This document shows, in pieces, positions 37,325 to 49,625 of a stretch of DNA of 64,000 bases. The notes under the pieces were generated by a model, which worked only from the letters and a program-made list of their open reading frames with translations, ran no database searches and was not told where the DNA came from. Each line of letters starts with the position of its first letter. Position 1 is the first letter of the stretch. The position numbers and the translations under genes are program-made. Origin of the DNA: Dipylidium caninum (taxonomy: Eukaryota; Platyhelminthes; Cestoda; Cyclophyllidea; Dipylidiidae); the NCBI GenBank assembly GCA_017562135.1, contig QEYB01001157.1, positions 124,001 through 188,000 of the forward strand, in the 5' to 3' direction.

Positions 37325-39706
37325 CCACTCCTCTCCGCTCCGATCCGCATCTCTGGCTCCGCCAGCCTCTCCCACGCGGACCGGACGAAGTGGCCGTCCT
37401 CGAGGCCTCCCACCAGTCCGTTCAGTCCTAATTCTCCTCCTCACGAGCATTAGAATAAAATGAAGTGCGTCGTTGGCTACGAGGTGAAATGGGAAGGGTC
37501 CGCGCCATGCTCGACTTGTTGGCCACAGACGTGTCGGGGTGGACGAGTTGGCGCCTCCTTGTCTACTTCATCGCCATGCCCATGCGCGTTGGTCCCTATA
37601 AATCCTCCTTTAATCTCCACCGTCACCAAGCAATGCAGCGTTTTCACTCAGAGTCGTGGCGAGACGCAGTAGATGCCGCGTCCGCTTAGTACCTGCCCGA
37701 GGGCCTTCGCCAGAGGCCCGAACACCTCTCCGCCATCGATGGATTCGCGTTCCACAGTGTCCGATCGAGGCGAGGGGACTCGTCCTTCCTGCTGGCACGG
37801 AGAGTTCCCTCCGGGCGGAGAAAAGCGAGCTCTGGTCCGGCAGTCCCCCAAGTTTAGGGAGCACGGCAGGATGCCGAGACTCCCGACGCCAACAGGCGCT
37901 TTCCTCTGCCCAGATGGACGCGATAGGCCGTGAAAAAGCCTTTCAGCGGTAACATCCGGTCACCGATTTTGTGCCTTTCATGCCTCCTATCGGCGGATTC
38001 CTCACCTCTCTTCCCGCTCGCATTAAGCAGGCTTCAGGGAGGAACTGTCCACTCCTTTCCCTCTCCCTCTCCCTCGTCTGCACCCTTACGCTGTGCAGCA
38101 CCAGACACACCAGCGGATGGCGACAGACATTTCGGACTGAGCGGACGCCGAGACGATCGCTGCTGAGATGCCGGCATGAGGGCGGCATACAAAGCCCAAG
38201 AAGTGTGCACCGTCGTCGCAGGTTAAGTGGCCGGGGAACAGGTTGTTGATGCGCCTCCGCAGGCCAGACTGTGGATAATTTACGGTCAAAATGGGTCTGT
38301 TTTGTCCAAAAACAGGCGAGAGGGAGGCGCGAGAGCAAGACTTCCTGCAGTTATTTCGACTGTGCACAGACAAAAAAATCTCTTTTATGTTCACTCAATT
38401 TGAATGGACGGCGATGAGGCGAGAGCGGCGGCGAGGACGGAGAAGGCGGTGGCTAATTTGCAACGCGCGCCTGCCTATCTGGGCGAATTAGTCGGGCGAC
38501 TTGTGTCCATGTCAGCGTCTGACCGAAGCTATTCGCTGCGCCTGTGTTTGGCCTCGCCGCCCTGACAAGCACTTTGGCTTAATTTGCGGCAACGAGGAGG
38601 AGGAGGAGGAAGAGGAGGACAGCAACGCCCTCCCCCCCACCCCTCGGTGGAGTGCGGGCGGAGCCGTCGTCTCCCCGGCCGACAGTTGGTTAACCTTATT
38701 AAGTCATTCTTTGACGCGTCTACCGAGTGCCACGATGTTTCCCTCCTGGCAGCCCGAAACCCTCCTCCACCTCCTCCCCGGCAAAAACCGGCCACAAATG
38801 CACTTGCGGACAAAGGGAACCCGAGGGAATTGTTAAGTTTTCTGCCCCGGTTGCTCCTTGACCGTCGCCAGGTCGTGGGGCATTTTAGCCCCTCCGCCTC
38901 CTCCTCCGGAGGCGTCTTCTCGTCGGCGAACAAGTCATTTCCACGCAGGTTCGTTCGGTGGGGATTCTCCGTCTACCACTTGCAGTCGACGCGGTTTGCC
39001 GACTGTCCGCGACTCGAAACCATCGGAGCCCTTCTGGGGATAAATCCAAACGGGGACGAGGGAGAGCGAAGCAATTTGAGCAGCGGGGCAGCTAGTGGCC
39101 GTGGTTGCCTCCCTCCGAGAAAGGGGGGGAGGGGGACGGGAGCCCTGCAGGTCCACTTAATTACCCCGTCGGAGGTCCACCCTGGAACCGGGGCAAATTT
39201 CAACTGGGCAACGCTGGACAATGCTACTAAATAATGTAAAGTGTGTGTTATTAAAATTTCCTAATTACCACCAATCCGCAACCGAGTTGGCCACCACGAT
39301 TGGCATATTTTTCCGGGATAAGAATCTCCTTTCTCCCTCCCCGCCTCGCTCACGCTCTCGCTTTCTTCCTCTGCCACAGTAAAAACAAGGGGGAAGCATT
39401 GGCCATTTTTTTGAAATAGTAAGCATCTCCTGGGGCAACAAAAAGGCGATCTATTGTGGGCCGATTTTACAAGAGCCGAAGCTTTAATTCTGAGGGGCGG
39501 GGAGGGGGAGGAGGGGGCAAGGATCGCCCTCCACCTGCCTCCCGCCCTCGGGCAATTATAGCTTCCTGGCCTGGCCCGAGTCCCCCGCTGTCCAATTCGC
39601 CGGGGGATACTTCCCCTTTCACCTCGCGAATAATTACTCCGTGGTGCGAGTCGACGTGAACAGGCCGCGGGGGGGCGGGGGAGCTCGCGTCCTCCCACTT
39701 GTTGTT

Positions 39707-39734
39707 ACCACTACCACCACCACCACCACCACCA
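39707..39734. repeat. (ACC)n trinucleotide repeat
   Basis: About nine units, one interrupted by T. Confidence 0.9.
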
Positions 39735-39849
39735 ATTATGCCGCACAAAGGCGCTGTTATTATTTATCGGGCAGCCCCAGCACCACTGCCGTCCGGGAAA
39801 TCTGCCGGTGCGTTTATTTTAAACGCCTTTCGTGACACATTAAAAGTAG

Positions 39850-39917
39850 CTGCTACGGCAGCAGCTGCAGCAGCAGCAGGTAACACGACCAGCAGAAGCA
39901 GCAGCACCAGCAGCAGT
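39850..39917. repeat. Imperfect (CAG)n repeat
   Basis: CAG units with interruptions over about 70 bases. One plus-strand frame would read it as poly-Ala, but nothing else supports coding. Confidence 0.8.
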
Positions 39918-39981
39918 ATGAGGGACGGCGGTGGCGTGGCGGTGGCGGTGGAGCAGCAGTGGGTGTCGTGATTCCGTTGGA

Positions 39982-40012
39982 TCTCTCTCTCTCTCTGGCT
40001 CTCTCTCTCTCT
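39982..40012. repeat. (CT)n microsatellite
   Basis: About 31 bases of CT with one GG interruption. Confidence 0.9.
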
Positions 40013-43000
40013 GCTCTGTTCTGTTTGAGTGTGTGAGTGTTTCCTTACCCTTATTTATTGCCTCCCAGGCCGGAGGTGGAAGGGTTGAGTAAAAAATGTC
40101 CGCTTCAACGCCCAAGTGGAGAGGGTCCAGGGCCCGAGGGTGACGCTGAATGCGCCTCCATTAAGGCAGGCGATCTGATAAAGCCCCAATGCTGTTCGGC
40201 CACCGGTTCCACGCTCATCCTCGGGTGCAGTGGGAAAAAATACACCCGCACTCAAACTGGCCTAATGCCCGTCCGACGGACGGACGGACGGGTACGGGCA
40301 CCGGAGAGGAGAGTGGCCCTCTCCCCGCGCTCTCACGTCCATTTCCTATCGCGACATCTCAACCCAGTTACCTCGCCTCCTCCGCCCCCGCCTCCCCTCG
40401 CCGGCCCCGCTCCAAAAAGCCATTAGGTGAAGCCCCAGCAAACTGTCGTCCGTCGGGAAACAGACGTCTGGAGGCAGGGAGCCCTCGAAAAGACGGGTGG
40501 TTGTGGAGGAGTCGGCGAACTTCCTGCCTGAGTGGAGTGGAGTAATTCCATCCCCGAGAAGGCCTCTTTTCGTACCTTCGCCACCCCTCAAAGCGCCCGA
40601 CTGGCCGAGAAGGACTAAACACTGAGACAATTAAATAATTTAGCCTCGGACAGAAGTGGGGAGGAGGATCTCCCTCCGACTGGCCTATAGCATTCGAGTG
40701 GTGAATAAGTCACTTTAATTACACTGGACTTTGTCGGAAACAAAAGGATCTTCTCAGTGGCCCTGGCTAATCACGCGGCGCGTTATCGCAGGGCTGCTCG
40801 CGCCTCCGAACAGACTGCCGCGTCTCCTCTCTGTGTACAGAGGAAAGAGGAAGGCGGCGGTGGCGGTGGCGGCCGTTGCGGTGTCGGAGGTGGCGCAAGT
40901 GGAAGGGTTGACGAGAAGAGGACGAAGAGACAGCAACTCTGACCAAAGCGGACTTGATTGTGCGTCCCGGCCTCAGAACTCACCTTCAGCCACCTCGTCT
41001 CGCCGACGAAGGTTGCCATTTAGTCTTCGAAATGTTGTCAGAGCCTCTCCTAGACTCCAGACTCCCCGAAGTGCCCTGTTTAACCGGCGGTGGCGCAGAC
41101 GTTAAGTGGGCGCGTCGACGGTGGAGCCCCACTTGTCCGAGAACATTAATCCCCTTCCCAGCAAAAGTCCCCTTCGCGCGTCTGATTTCCTCCACCATCA
41201 CACTCGACTGGGTAATTTTGACGAGGCGGGGAGAAGGCGGGGGGTGGGGCAATTTAGCTTGCCAAGCCTGTTTTAATTTGGGAGTCGAGGTGATGCGGAT
41301 GGAGAAGCGAACAGTTGTTGACAGGGTCAGTTGAAGGTGCCATATACCCGGGCGGATGCGAAGCGGAGGGGGTTGGGACGGAGTGAGTAGCCCCTGTCCC
41401 CTTCCCCCTCCTCCCCCCCCACCTCCGAATAAAGCTCCGTCGACCACTTCTGCGATCCGGAACTGCCTCCTCGCTGTATGGCACATGAAAATTGCAATTC
41501 CAAGTCAGTCGACAAGCTAATCTCGCGCCGGAAGTCGTTGGCACATCAGGCGGTTGTTGTTTGCACTAGTGTGACAAATTTGTGCTTCTCAGGTGCATCG
41601 GCATATGCCTTCACCCACGCCGCGAATGCCACTTCTCGCCCGCACTCCCCCCCCCCGCGTAAAACTCCTTCCAGTAATTCGGAGGCGACGCACCGGATGT
41701 CACAGCGACTGTGAGGCTTGTTGAGGCCCCCGAAAGGAGGCAGGAAAAGGGGGGCGGGAAGAAGGCGGGGGTGGGAAAAGAGTCACCTGGGGACCAACGC
41801 ATTGCCCCCTGCCTACTTTTCCCCTCGGCCATGGACACTTGGCTCTGAATGCCAAGTGCCTTGAAACGATCAACCGATGATTAAAATTGGCTGAGGGCAG
41901 AGCAGGTGGAGGCGGCCGAAGCCTCGGCCACCACGTCAGCCCCGAAACTCCGCAGTTAGCCCAGTTTGGCCTGTTTTCCTCCTCTCTTTTTCTCGCTCAT
42001 ATTCACTCAGTGAACGGCGGAGTTTCATTCAAACCGCAGTGTGGCTGGACGCGTTGCCTTCCGTCCACGCGGTCTGCTGGGCACTATTGTCCTCTCCCCC
42101 CCTCCCCTCGCCTCCCGCCCTCACGTGTTCGGGGTGTGCTCATTTCCGCAATAAATTTTGCCTGTTTTTAACTATCGTGACTGCCCCCGCTGCCTCGTCG
42201 CCGCCTCGCCTGTCACATCAGCGGTTACGCGCCCGAAGAGATGTCAATTAGCATGCAAATTAACTCCCCCCCGCCGCGTCCTCCGCCTCCGCCTAAATCA
42301 TCCTAGGAGTTTAATCGACCCGGACAACAAACACTGCCGGCCAGCAGTTAATGACACGTGGAAACTGGAGACGCCTCATTTTTCGCCTCATAACTGGCCC
42401 ACCTTGGTGGACGTGATCTGGTGGCCGGCAGAGGATCCTGCCGGCATTCAGCCCGGTCTCTCGAGACGGCAGTGACTGTCAACGCCGAACTCTGCCCCTC
42501 CCGCGTGAACCATGAAGGAGAGGAAGGAGGATCAGCGGAGAAAAGTTGCCTTCGTTTGTCGGCGGAGTGTCAGAATGTCCGAGGGCACATTGTGGCCAAG
42601 TGTGTAGGACGATTTCCCTAAAGTCGAAGTGTATAATAGCTCGGTATGCGTGTGTCAGACGCTCCACATCCTCGCACACGCGGTCAAATCGCCGATGGTG
42701 TCTATCACCACTGGTTAAAGTTGCCTAGACAGGACCCTCTCCCCCACGTTTGCGTTCTCAGAACTGGCGGACGTGGCGCCGTCCAATGTGTCCACGCCAC
42801 CCTGAACCGCCTGACCAAAATCTCCACTGCGCCAGTCTCTTGAAGCAGGTGAAAGGCAGTGATTAACGACCGGGCAGCGTGGGAAGCCCGTGGTGCGACA
42901 GAACCCCTTTCGTCCAAAACTGCGTCGTTTGGGGACGATGCCCCTCTGTGCCGGGGGTGGGGCGGGGAGGGGGGGGCCACGTAAAGCGCCGCACTGTCCC

Positions 43001-43214
43001 CCGAGGACCCCGGAGACCGCGTGGACGACCTGTTGGCCAGGTCCGAGGCGTGCTGGTGCGGGCGGGCGAGCGGGCGGACGATGCGAGAGCGGACGGCGGA
43101 GAGAGATAATCGAGAGCCATCGTGAATCATTCGGGCCCACCACACCGCACTTTGTCCACAATCTCGAACGACAACGTAGTTTTCATCACAGCCGCCCCAA
43201 CCTCCGTCATCTCG

Positions 43215-43234
43215 CACACACACACACACACACA
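43215..43234. repeat. (CA)n microsatellite
   Basis: Ten CA units. Confidence 0.9.
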
Positions 43235-44166
43235 ACCCCGAGACCCCGCTGCGCCCAGAACCTAAGGAAATGCAATTGTCGGTGCAATTTTTCGCATGGG
43301 CGGATTCTGGTCCTACGGCACGGGCGGAGAGCAACGCACCTGAAGCCACGGCCGGAGCCCGGCGTCTCTCCTGCGTCGTCCACACCGCAGATTTGGTTGC
43401 CGAGGGAGTCGAACCGCCTTAGCCGCTTCCGCCTCGGTGGAACTTTCTCCCGAGGCAGGATTCTCTACCAGAGGGGTTTGGGTGGTCCCCGCGCCTCTTC
43501 TCGCGTTGTCGGGTGTAAGTGGCACACAAGTGGACGGACGCAGCTGGCTGTTGGGGACACCCTACGTAAAATCGGGTAGAGAGCCAGTATTTGCGCGCGT
43601 ACGTGACATCTTCTCGTCCCTCCTTGATGTCGCTTGTTACGTCGCGGACACCTCTGGAAGGTCCGCCCCCACCCACTTGTTCCACGGAGTCGAACGCTCG
43701 TTTTGGGCTCCGCGGCGCCCCAGACATCCGTGGTAGCGTAATTACGACCGTCCAACTCCTCCCCCAGGCGCGAGGAGACGTGGCCATTGGCGAGTGCATT
43801 CGGTTCTCGAGACTGGCTTTCCCGAGTACTTCTCAAGACGGATTTTTCTGTGAGGAGGAGAACAAAGACTGCTAATAGCCTGCGGTGATGTGACTGTTGG
43901 GGAAGGGGGTCGGCGGGGCAAATTGGCGACTTTGCCATGGCCCCAAGGCCCTCATTTGCCTGCTGCTTCGTCTTTTCTCAACGAGGCCACGCGGCTGAAA
44001 CGATGGGAACCGCGAGGGAAGACAGAATTAAGCGGATTCCTCTCCTCACGAGTTATTTTTCGTTGTGTAACAGGCGCAGTTTTTCCTAAAAGACACTTCA
44101 TTGTTGCCACATTCGAGTCGACCCTGCCGCCACCGATCACGTGTGTCTGTAACGGCACTCGGCACG

Positions 44167-44184
44167 TGTCACACATTCGCGACG
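44167..44184. repeat. Degenerate copy of the 18-bp inverted repeat
   Basis: Left arm TGTCACA, spacer CATT, right arm CGCGACG. Three of fourteen arm bases differ from the consensus. Confidence 0.25.
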
Positions 44185-45720
44185 CTGGCGACATCCAGAC
44201 TGGCTGACTCAAGCTGTTTGACAGAGAGCTGATGACCAGGCGCCCGTAAATCAACCAACGACGTGGCAGCTGCAGTCACAGTCGGTGGCAGGTTGGCGTC
44301 TAACGTGTTACCGGCGATGAATGCGTTGGACGAAAGTCCCGCCTCCTTCAAACGCTTTTCCCCAAGGCGCATGAGTCCACGCCCGGTCACCTCGGACGGC
44401 AGGGGACGCAAATAGGCATTCCATCTCGTTGGCGGACAACGTGGCGGAGCTTCGTGGTTCCAGAATTTCGGTCGCGCACACATCACCTCAGAGTAAACTG
44501 AGGAGGCTGATGACATGCGGAGAATGCCGGAAAGCCCCCTAAAGTTGAGTACGTCACGTGCTTTTCCGGCTCGATTTCGCGGTCGGAGGCTGCGGCGACC
44601 GGGTCCGTGACCAGCGGGGTCGGCGCTGGAGGCGGTTGAGGTGCAGAGGCACACACACGGACGGGCTTCGGGGCCACGGAGGACTCGCGGCGAAACGGAA
44701 CAGCTCCGGCGAACAAATTCTCTCCCCTTCCGCGGTGCGAGCACTACAGGTTGTGCGAGTGATTTAAACGAAGGCGTCTGCCCCGCGTTTGGTCGTCTTC
44801 TTCGTGGAAGATGACATTTTCGACAGGTCACGACACCGCCGGGGCGAGGGGGTGCACGTTTTGACGGAGGCTGCACCGACGGCAGTGTGGACGCTCTGTG
44901 GACAGACTTGCCGCCCCACAGAGACCGGGGGAAAACACAGCAACGTGCGTCTTAGACTCTTTCCCCCCCCCTCCCACGCACCCTCACCCGCTCCCAGCTC
45001 CCCACCCCGCACCTCGTCACGGCAATCAGCAACTTGGCTTTCGTGATACCCCGAGATAACACTTAACGCGCATTAGCGACGTGTGCGTACGAACGAGCTA
45101 ACGATTAATCATTCACCCCTCGTGATCGTGTAACTCCATCTCCACCTCCTCCGCCTGCACCACCGCCTCTGCCTCCTCTTGCGTTCCATTCCGTTCTCGG
45201 TCAGCATGGTTTTTCCTCGGCTGCGGCCTCTCCGATCACGGGGGCGTCGACGCTGAAAGTCGGACCGCGACTCAACGGGCCTGGAAGAGACGCCGAGGAG
45301 GGGAGGAGGCGGGGTGATGGGGACGAGTGGTGATGCTCTTTCGCATGTTGTTATGCCCGTTTGGCAAGAGTCGACGGCTACTTTAGGCCTCCGTGGACAT
45401 TTGCCCTTTCGCGTCCACTGGCCACACGACTATGCGCCTATTGGCTGGGGAGAAGACCGTCGAGGAGGCTTTTCATTTGTACGAAATGCTCGTAGTGCTC
45501 GGGGTTTTCCGCCCCGCTGAGGGGCTGAGGCTTTTTCGCCTAACACAGGGCAATAAGAAAACCTCCACGCACCGAGAACGGCAATTCACGTGGTGATGCT
45601 TTTGGGGCATGTGGCACTGATTGTCAAGTTTTACTCAAAAAGTTCAACCCTCGGGGGGCGGCGTCGAGGGGAGGGCGCCAAGAGACCTCGGGCCTGGGTG
45701 AAAGAAGTCCACTTGGCAGA

Positions 45721-45738
45721 TGTCACATATGTGTAACA
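45721..45738. repeat. Near-perfect copy of the 18-bp inverted repeat
   Basis: Left arm TGTCACA, spacer TATG, right arm TGTAACA. Two of fourteen arm bases differ from the consensus and the four-base spacing is kept. Confidence 0.5.
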
Positions 45739-46549
45739 CCTGTGGTAGTTGGGTTAACTGCGCTGATAAGAGCAGTTTAGGCCGGAATTCGACTTTCCAA
45801 ACGCTGGGCTGACTGGCAGGAGGACGCCCGGACACGGAATAGCCCCACACCCATGGGGAGAGAACTCCCCGCAGGCTCAGGACAGCACCGACGAATGCGC
45901 TGCCACGCTCCTTCCAAGTCGGCGAGAGCCCCATCACCCTGTCTCCCGAAGCATCGAGATTTTCCCCGTGGTTTACCGCTTTTGACGTTGTCGAGACCAA
46001 CTGCATTACGGGGGAGACGACCTGATTCTTCCTTTGGCTGAATGAGACTACTCCGGTCGGTGGGCGGACCGCATCGCGGAAGCATTTGATCAGCGGTGAA
46101 CTGTGCGTTTTGTCATCGCACAAATGGATATTAACTCCCTCGTAGCGCTTGTCGCGTGGCCATAAAGTTTCCTCAAAAACATCCACACGAAAGACGACCT
46201 GACTCATTCCCGGCCGAAACGGTCCCGCGGCCTCCACGCCCCCGTGATGGGGACAGCAATGCGCTGTGGCACTGGCGCTTGCCTTAGTTTCAGCCCGCCA
46301 CCTCTATTGGGCACTGTCCACTTCAGGTCGAACGTCTTTTTGTTCAGTTGGAGTGGCGGAACCACGAGGGACCATCTTGGCAATTTTGTCTTTCCATCTC
46401 CCCGATGGTGCGGGGAAATGCGAATCCTTTATCCTTGGACGGACCGCTTCGTATCACATCTGCAGGGGATTAGCTTCACTCCCCACCCCCCCCTTCGCCT
46501 CCTCCTCCGCCCTGTCGGAGGCCATTCACCCTAAAAGCGCAGCAGACTG

Positions 46550-46567
46550 CGTCACAACTCTGTGACC
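46550..46567. repeat. Near-perfect copy of the 18-bp inverted repeat
   Basis: Left arm CGTCACA is perfect, spacer ACTC, right arm TGTGACC with one mismatch. It lies 0.8 kb from the copy at 45721. Confidence 0.5.
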
Positions 46568-47033
46568 CTGCGCCGCTCTCGAGCTGAATCGGGCCGAAAA
46601 ACGGTTGTCGGTGGCGGTGTAGAGACCGAGTTGTCCGACCGTCCAAGGCAACGAAGCACGACTTCACACCCTCTGGAAGGTCCACACCTCGTCTGCGACC
46701 TTCGCGGGGACTGCGGTGGACGGGGTGAACGTTTCGGCAGGCAGAGAGGCTCCTCCCCTTCTTCCTGGGACCATGGCCGCGCGGCCTCTCCGTCCGTCCA
46801 CTCTGGCCGATTGTGCATGTCGATTCTGGTCCAGTCTGGTCTAATTCTCCCCAGTCGCATCTCCTCTGGCCTTTTCACCAAACACACACGCACACGCGTG
46901 GCCACCACGAGGGGGATCGCATTAACACCTCGAATGCCCATTATGCCTGACGTAAAGGTCATTTTAGCCAGCGGGAATAGGCCTTTTACCACCTCGCCTC
47001 CACACGCCTGACCTTTTCCTCCTTTGTGGTTTT

Positions 47034-47052
47034 GCGTGTGTGTGTGTGTGTG
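47034..47052. repeat. (GT)n microsatellite
   Basis: About nine GT units. Confidence 0.9.
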
Positions 47053-48904
47053 GCGGATGAGGGGGGAAGGGAGGGCAGGGGAGCGAGGGGCGGCTGGCGG
47101 GCGATCGCTGTTGTCATGTTTGACGCGTGCGATCGTGCGCAGCCCCCACTTTCGACCCCTGGCTTATTCATCCTCGACATTTAGGGGAATGAAGCGGATG
47201 GAGCAACAATGAGAGAAAAAACCGGCCTTTCTGCAATTACCACTCGGGCCTGATTAGCCACACCCGCTTTCGCCCACTTCCCGCCAATTGCATGTCTTCC
47301 ATGCGTGGCGGAGCGGAGGGAGGAGAAGTTGTGTTCAATGTGGCAAGGAGTAATTTCGAGGAATTCGACTTCATTGTGACCCAGTCCACGTTTGGCTGGT
47401 CCGCTTCTCTTTCGCGCCCCCAAATCGTCTTATTCCGCCAATGGTTGGCCAGCACGGGTGGGCGAATTTCTTCGAACGAAGCCCGCTACGCCATCGACGT
47501 GAAGCGCGGGATGCTGGATGCGTCCGACTGCCGAAACTGGGCGAATCCAGCGTAGCCAAATCATTCTTGGTGGAAGCGGCGGGGCTTTTAGACGTGTACG
47601 CCGCTCGCGCGTCACACGTTTGAGGAGCTAAACGATTTCCTTGTCCCCCGCGGAGGGAAACGTCGCAGTTGAGGCCAGGAGCGGTAGCAAAGGGCATTCG
47701 AAATGCCCTTCGCCCCGCCTTTTGTCGTGGAACACGAGACCGCGGACGAAGGTCGGCCCTCTGAAAGTCTTCGTTTGACAGGAACAGTCGCTGATTTAAC
47801 TCATGGCCGCCTTCCCCGTTGTCCGTGTTCCACATTTGCCCAAACTACCCACCGTTGGGCAAAACGAGAGACCTTAGCTGTGACGGCTTCGTTCCTCGGC
47901 CCACCGCGTCCTCGACTGGATGCGTTACAGAAAACGGTGAGGTGGCGTGGAAGAGAAGGAGGCGGAGGCGGAGGCCCACAGTACGCTTTAATTGACTTTT
48001 AACCCACTTAACAATGCCTTTGCGTAATCGCTGCTGCTTCGGGCAGATATTCCTCTCCCTTTTGACGAAATGCCTGACCCCAAAAAATGGTTCCTTCGTG
48101 TCGCTAGGTTTTGCGCCCGCAGTAGGAGGCCGCTCGCCCCGGTGATGACTTTGCTAACAACAAGTGGCGGAGAAAAGGCAGTCTTTCCTATCATTCTTGC
48201 ACCCTTTCCCTCCGCCACCGTCACCACCAGAGCCGTCGTTCCCTTCCTCTCCTCTCCTCTCCTTTCCATCCGTTCAGAAATTCGTTCAGACCGTCTGGCC
48301 ACATGAGTCCGCCGGCTGAGAAGCGAGTGTGAAGGATGGAAAGAGATTGGATTGTCCTTTTTCCACTGGCCGCGGGGCTCCGTGGCCCGAGGAGTGTGGC
48401 AATGTGTGTTTTGGCTTCAGCCCAGGGCAATTAGGGCCACACGGAGTGGAGGGGACTCCGGGCGGTCCATCTTCACCTCCTCGCCGCTCTTTACGACCCT
48501 CGGTCGTATTAGTTGTACAACTTGTTGACCTCGGGCGGAGGGGCTGGGGCGCGGGAGGAAGCGAACACTGCCGCTGGTTGCACCTCCACCCTGTGGCAGC
48601 CGACTTTTGGGGGAGGCGATTTCGGCGTCTGCAGACCGATGACGAAAGGAAATCGCCTCCACCCTCGCTCCATTTCGCAGTGCGTTGAGGAGGGGGCAGA
48701 AAATCTTCACTTTCGCCTTCGTCTGTCGAGGAACGCGGGGCGAGAGGAGATTATTCCGATGCAACCGTCGAAGGGAATAACAAAGCCCCCTGAAGTCCGC
48801 GTCCTCCAGTTCATTGGCATTCCACAACCGGCCACGATCGCCCCGTCCCACCGAGTTGGCCGGCGAGGCAATCCTTTCCCAGTTGATTAAGTCAAGAGCG
48901 GCGA

Positions 48905-48955
48905 GGTGCGGTGCGGTGCGGTGCTGTGCGGTGGGGCGGGGCGGGGCGGGGGGAG
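48905..48955. repeat. (GTGCG)n passing into (GGGGC)n
   Basis: Pentamer units of GTGCG, then three GGGGC units and a G run. The plus strand has several G4 tracts at one- to three-base spacing and could form a G-quadruplex. Confidence 0.85.
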
Positions 48956-49600
48956 ATGGTAGACGAGGGATTAGTCGACCCGTGTGAGGCGAGGCGAGGC
49001 GTGGCGAGCTCCCGCACCGATCCGCTTACACGTCGATGGTCTAACCGACTTTGTGGGCACAATTTAATCTACCTACAGTCATTAGACCCAGGGGCTTAAT
49101 CATCCTCATCCTGCAAATGAGCGAGGTAATGGGGTGGGGGCGGCGGGTCTGCGGGGGCGGTTGGAGGGCAGCTGTCGGGGTGGTGGCGTGAGTGAGGAAA
49201 AGCCAGCCAACAGGGTCACTCAGGCGACAGGTTGGCTGGCCGGCGGTCGGGTTAATGAGCCATAAAAAGCTGGCCTCTTCATCTGACCACAGGAGAGGCG
49301 GACGTACACGCGGGCGCGGCGCCCCACACCTCGGTGGGGAGGCGAAGTCGTCCGGGTCTCCCGGTCGGGGGGAGACGCAGGAGCGCAGAGCGGTGGAGGG
49401 ACGGTTGTTTCGTTGATTGGTCGCCTCGGGAAGCAAAATCGGGCGGAGGAGGGACGGGGCGACCGGTTGAAATAAACTCCTTTCCAACTTATCTCCTCTA
49501 TCAACCGCCGCCATCTCCTGACGACATTCTTCTCTCTCACTTTCTGAAAGTAGATGTTGTTGACTTTCGCCCCCCATTCACGGTAGCAGACGACTCTAAA

Positions 49601-49625
49601 GTGTGTGTGTGTGTGTGTGTGTGTG
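49601..49625. repeat. (GT)n microsatellite
   Basis: Twelve GT units, the longest GT run in the window. Confidence 0.9.
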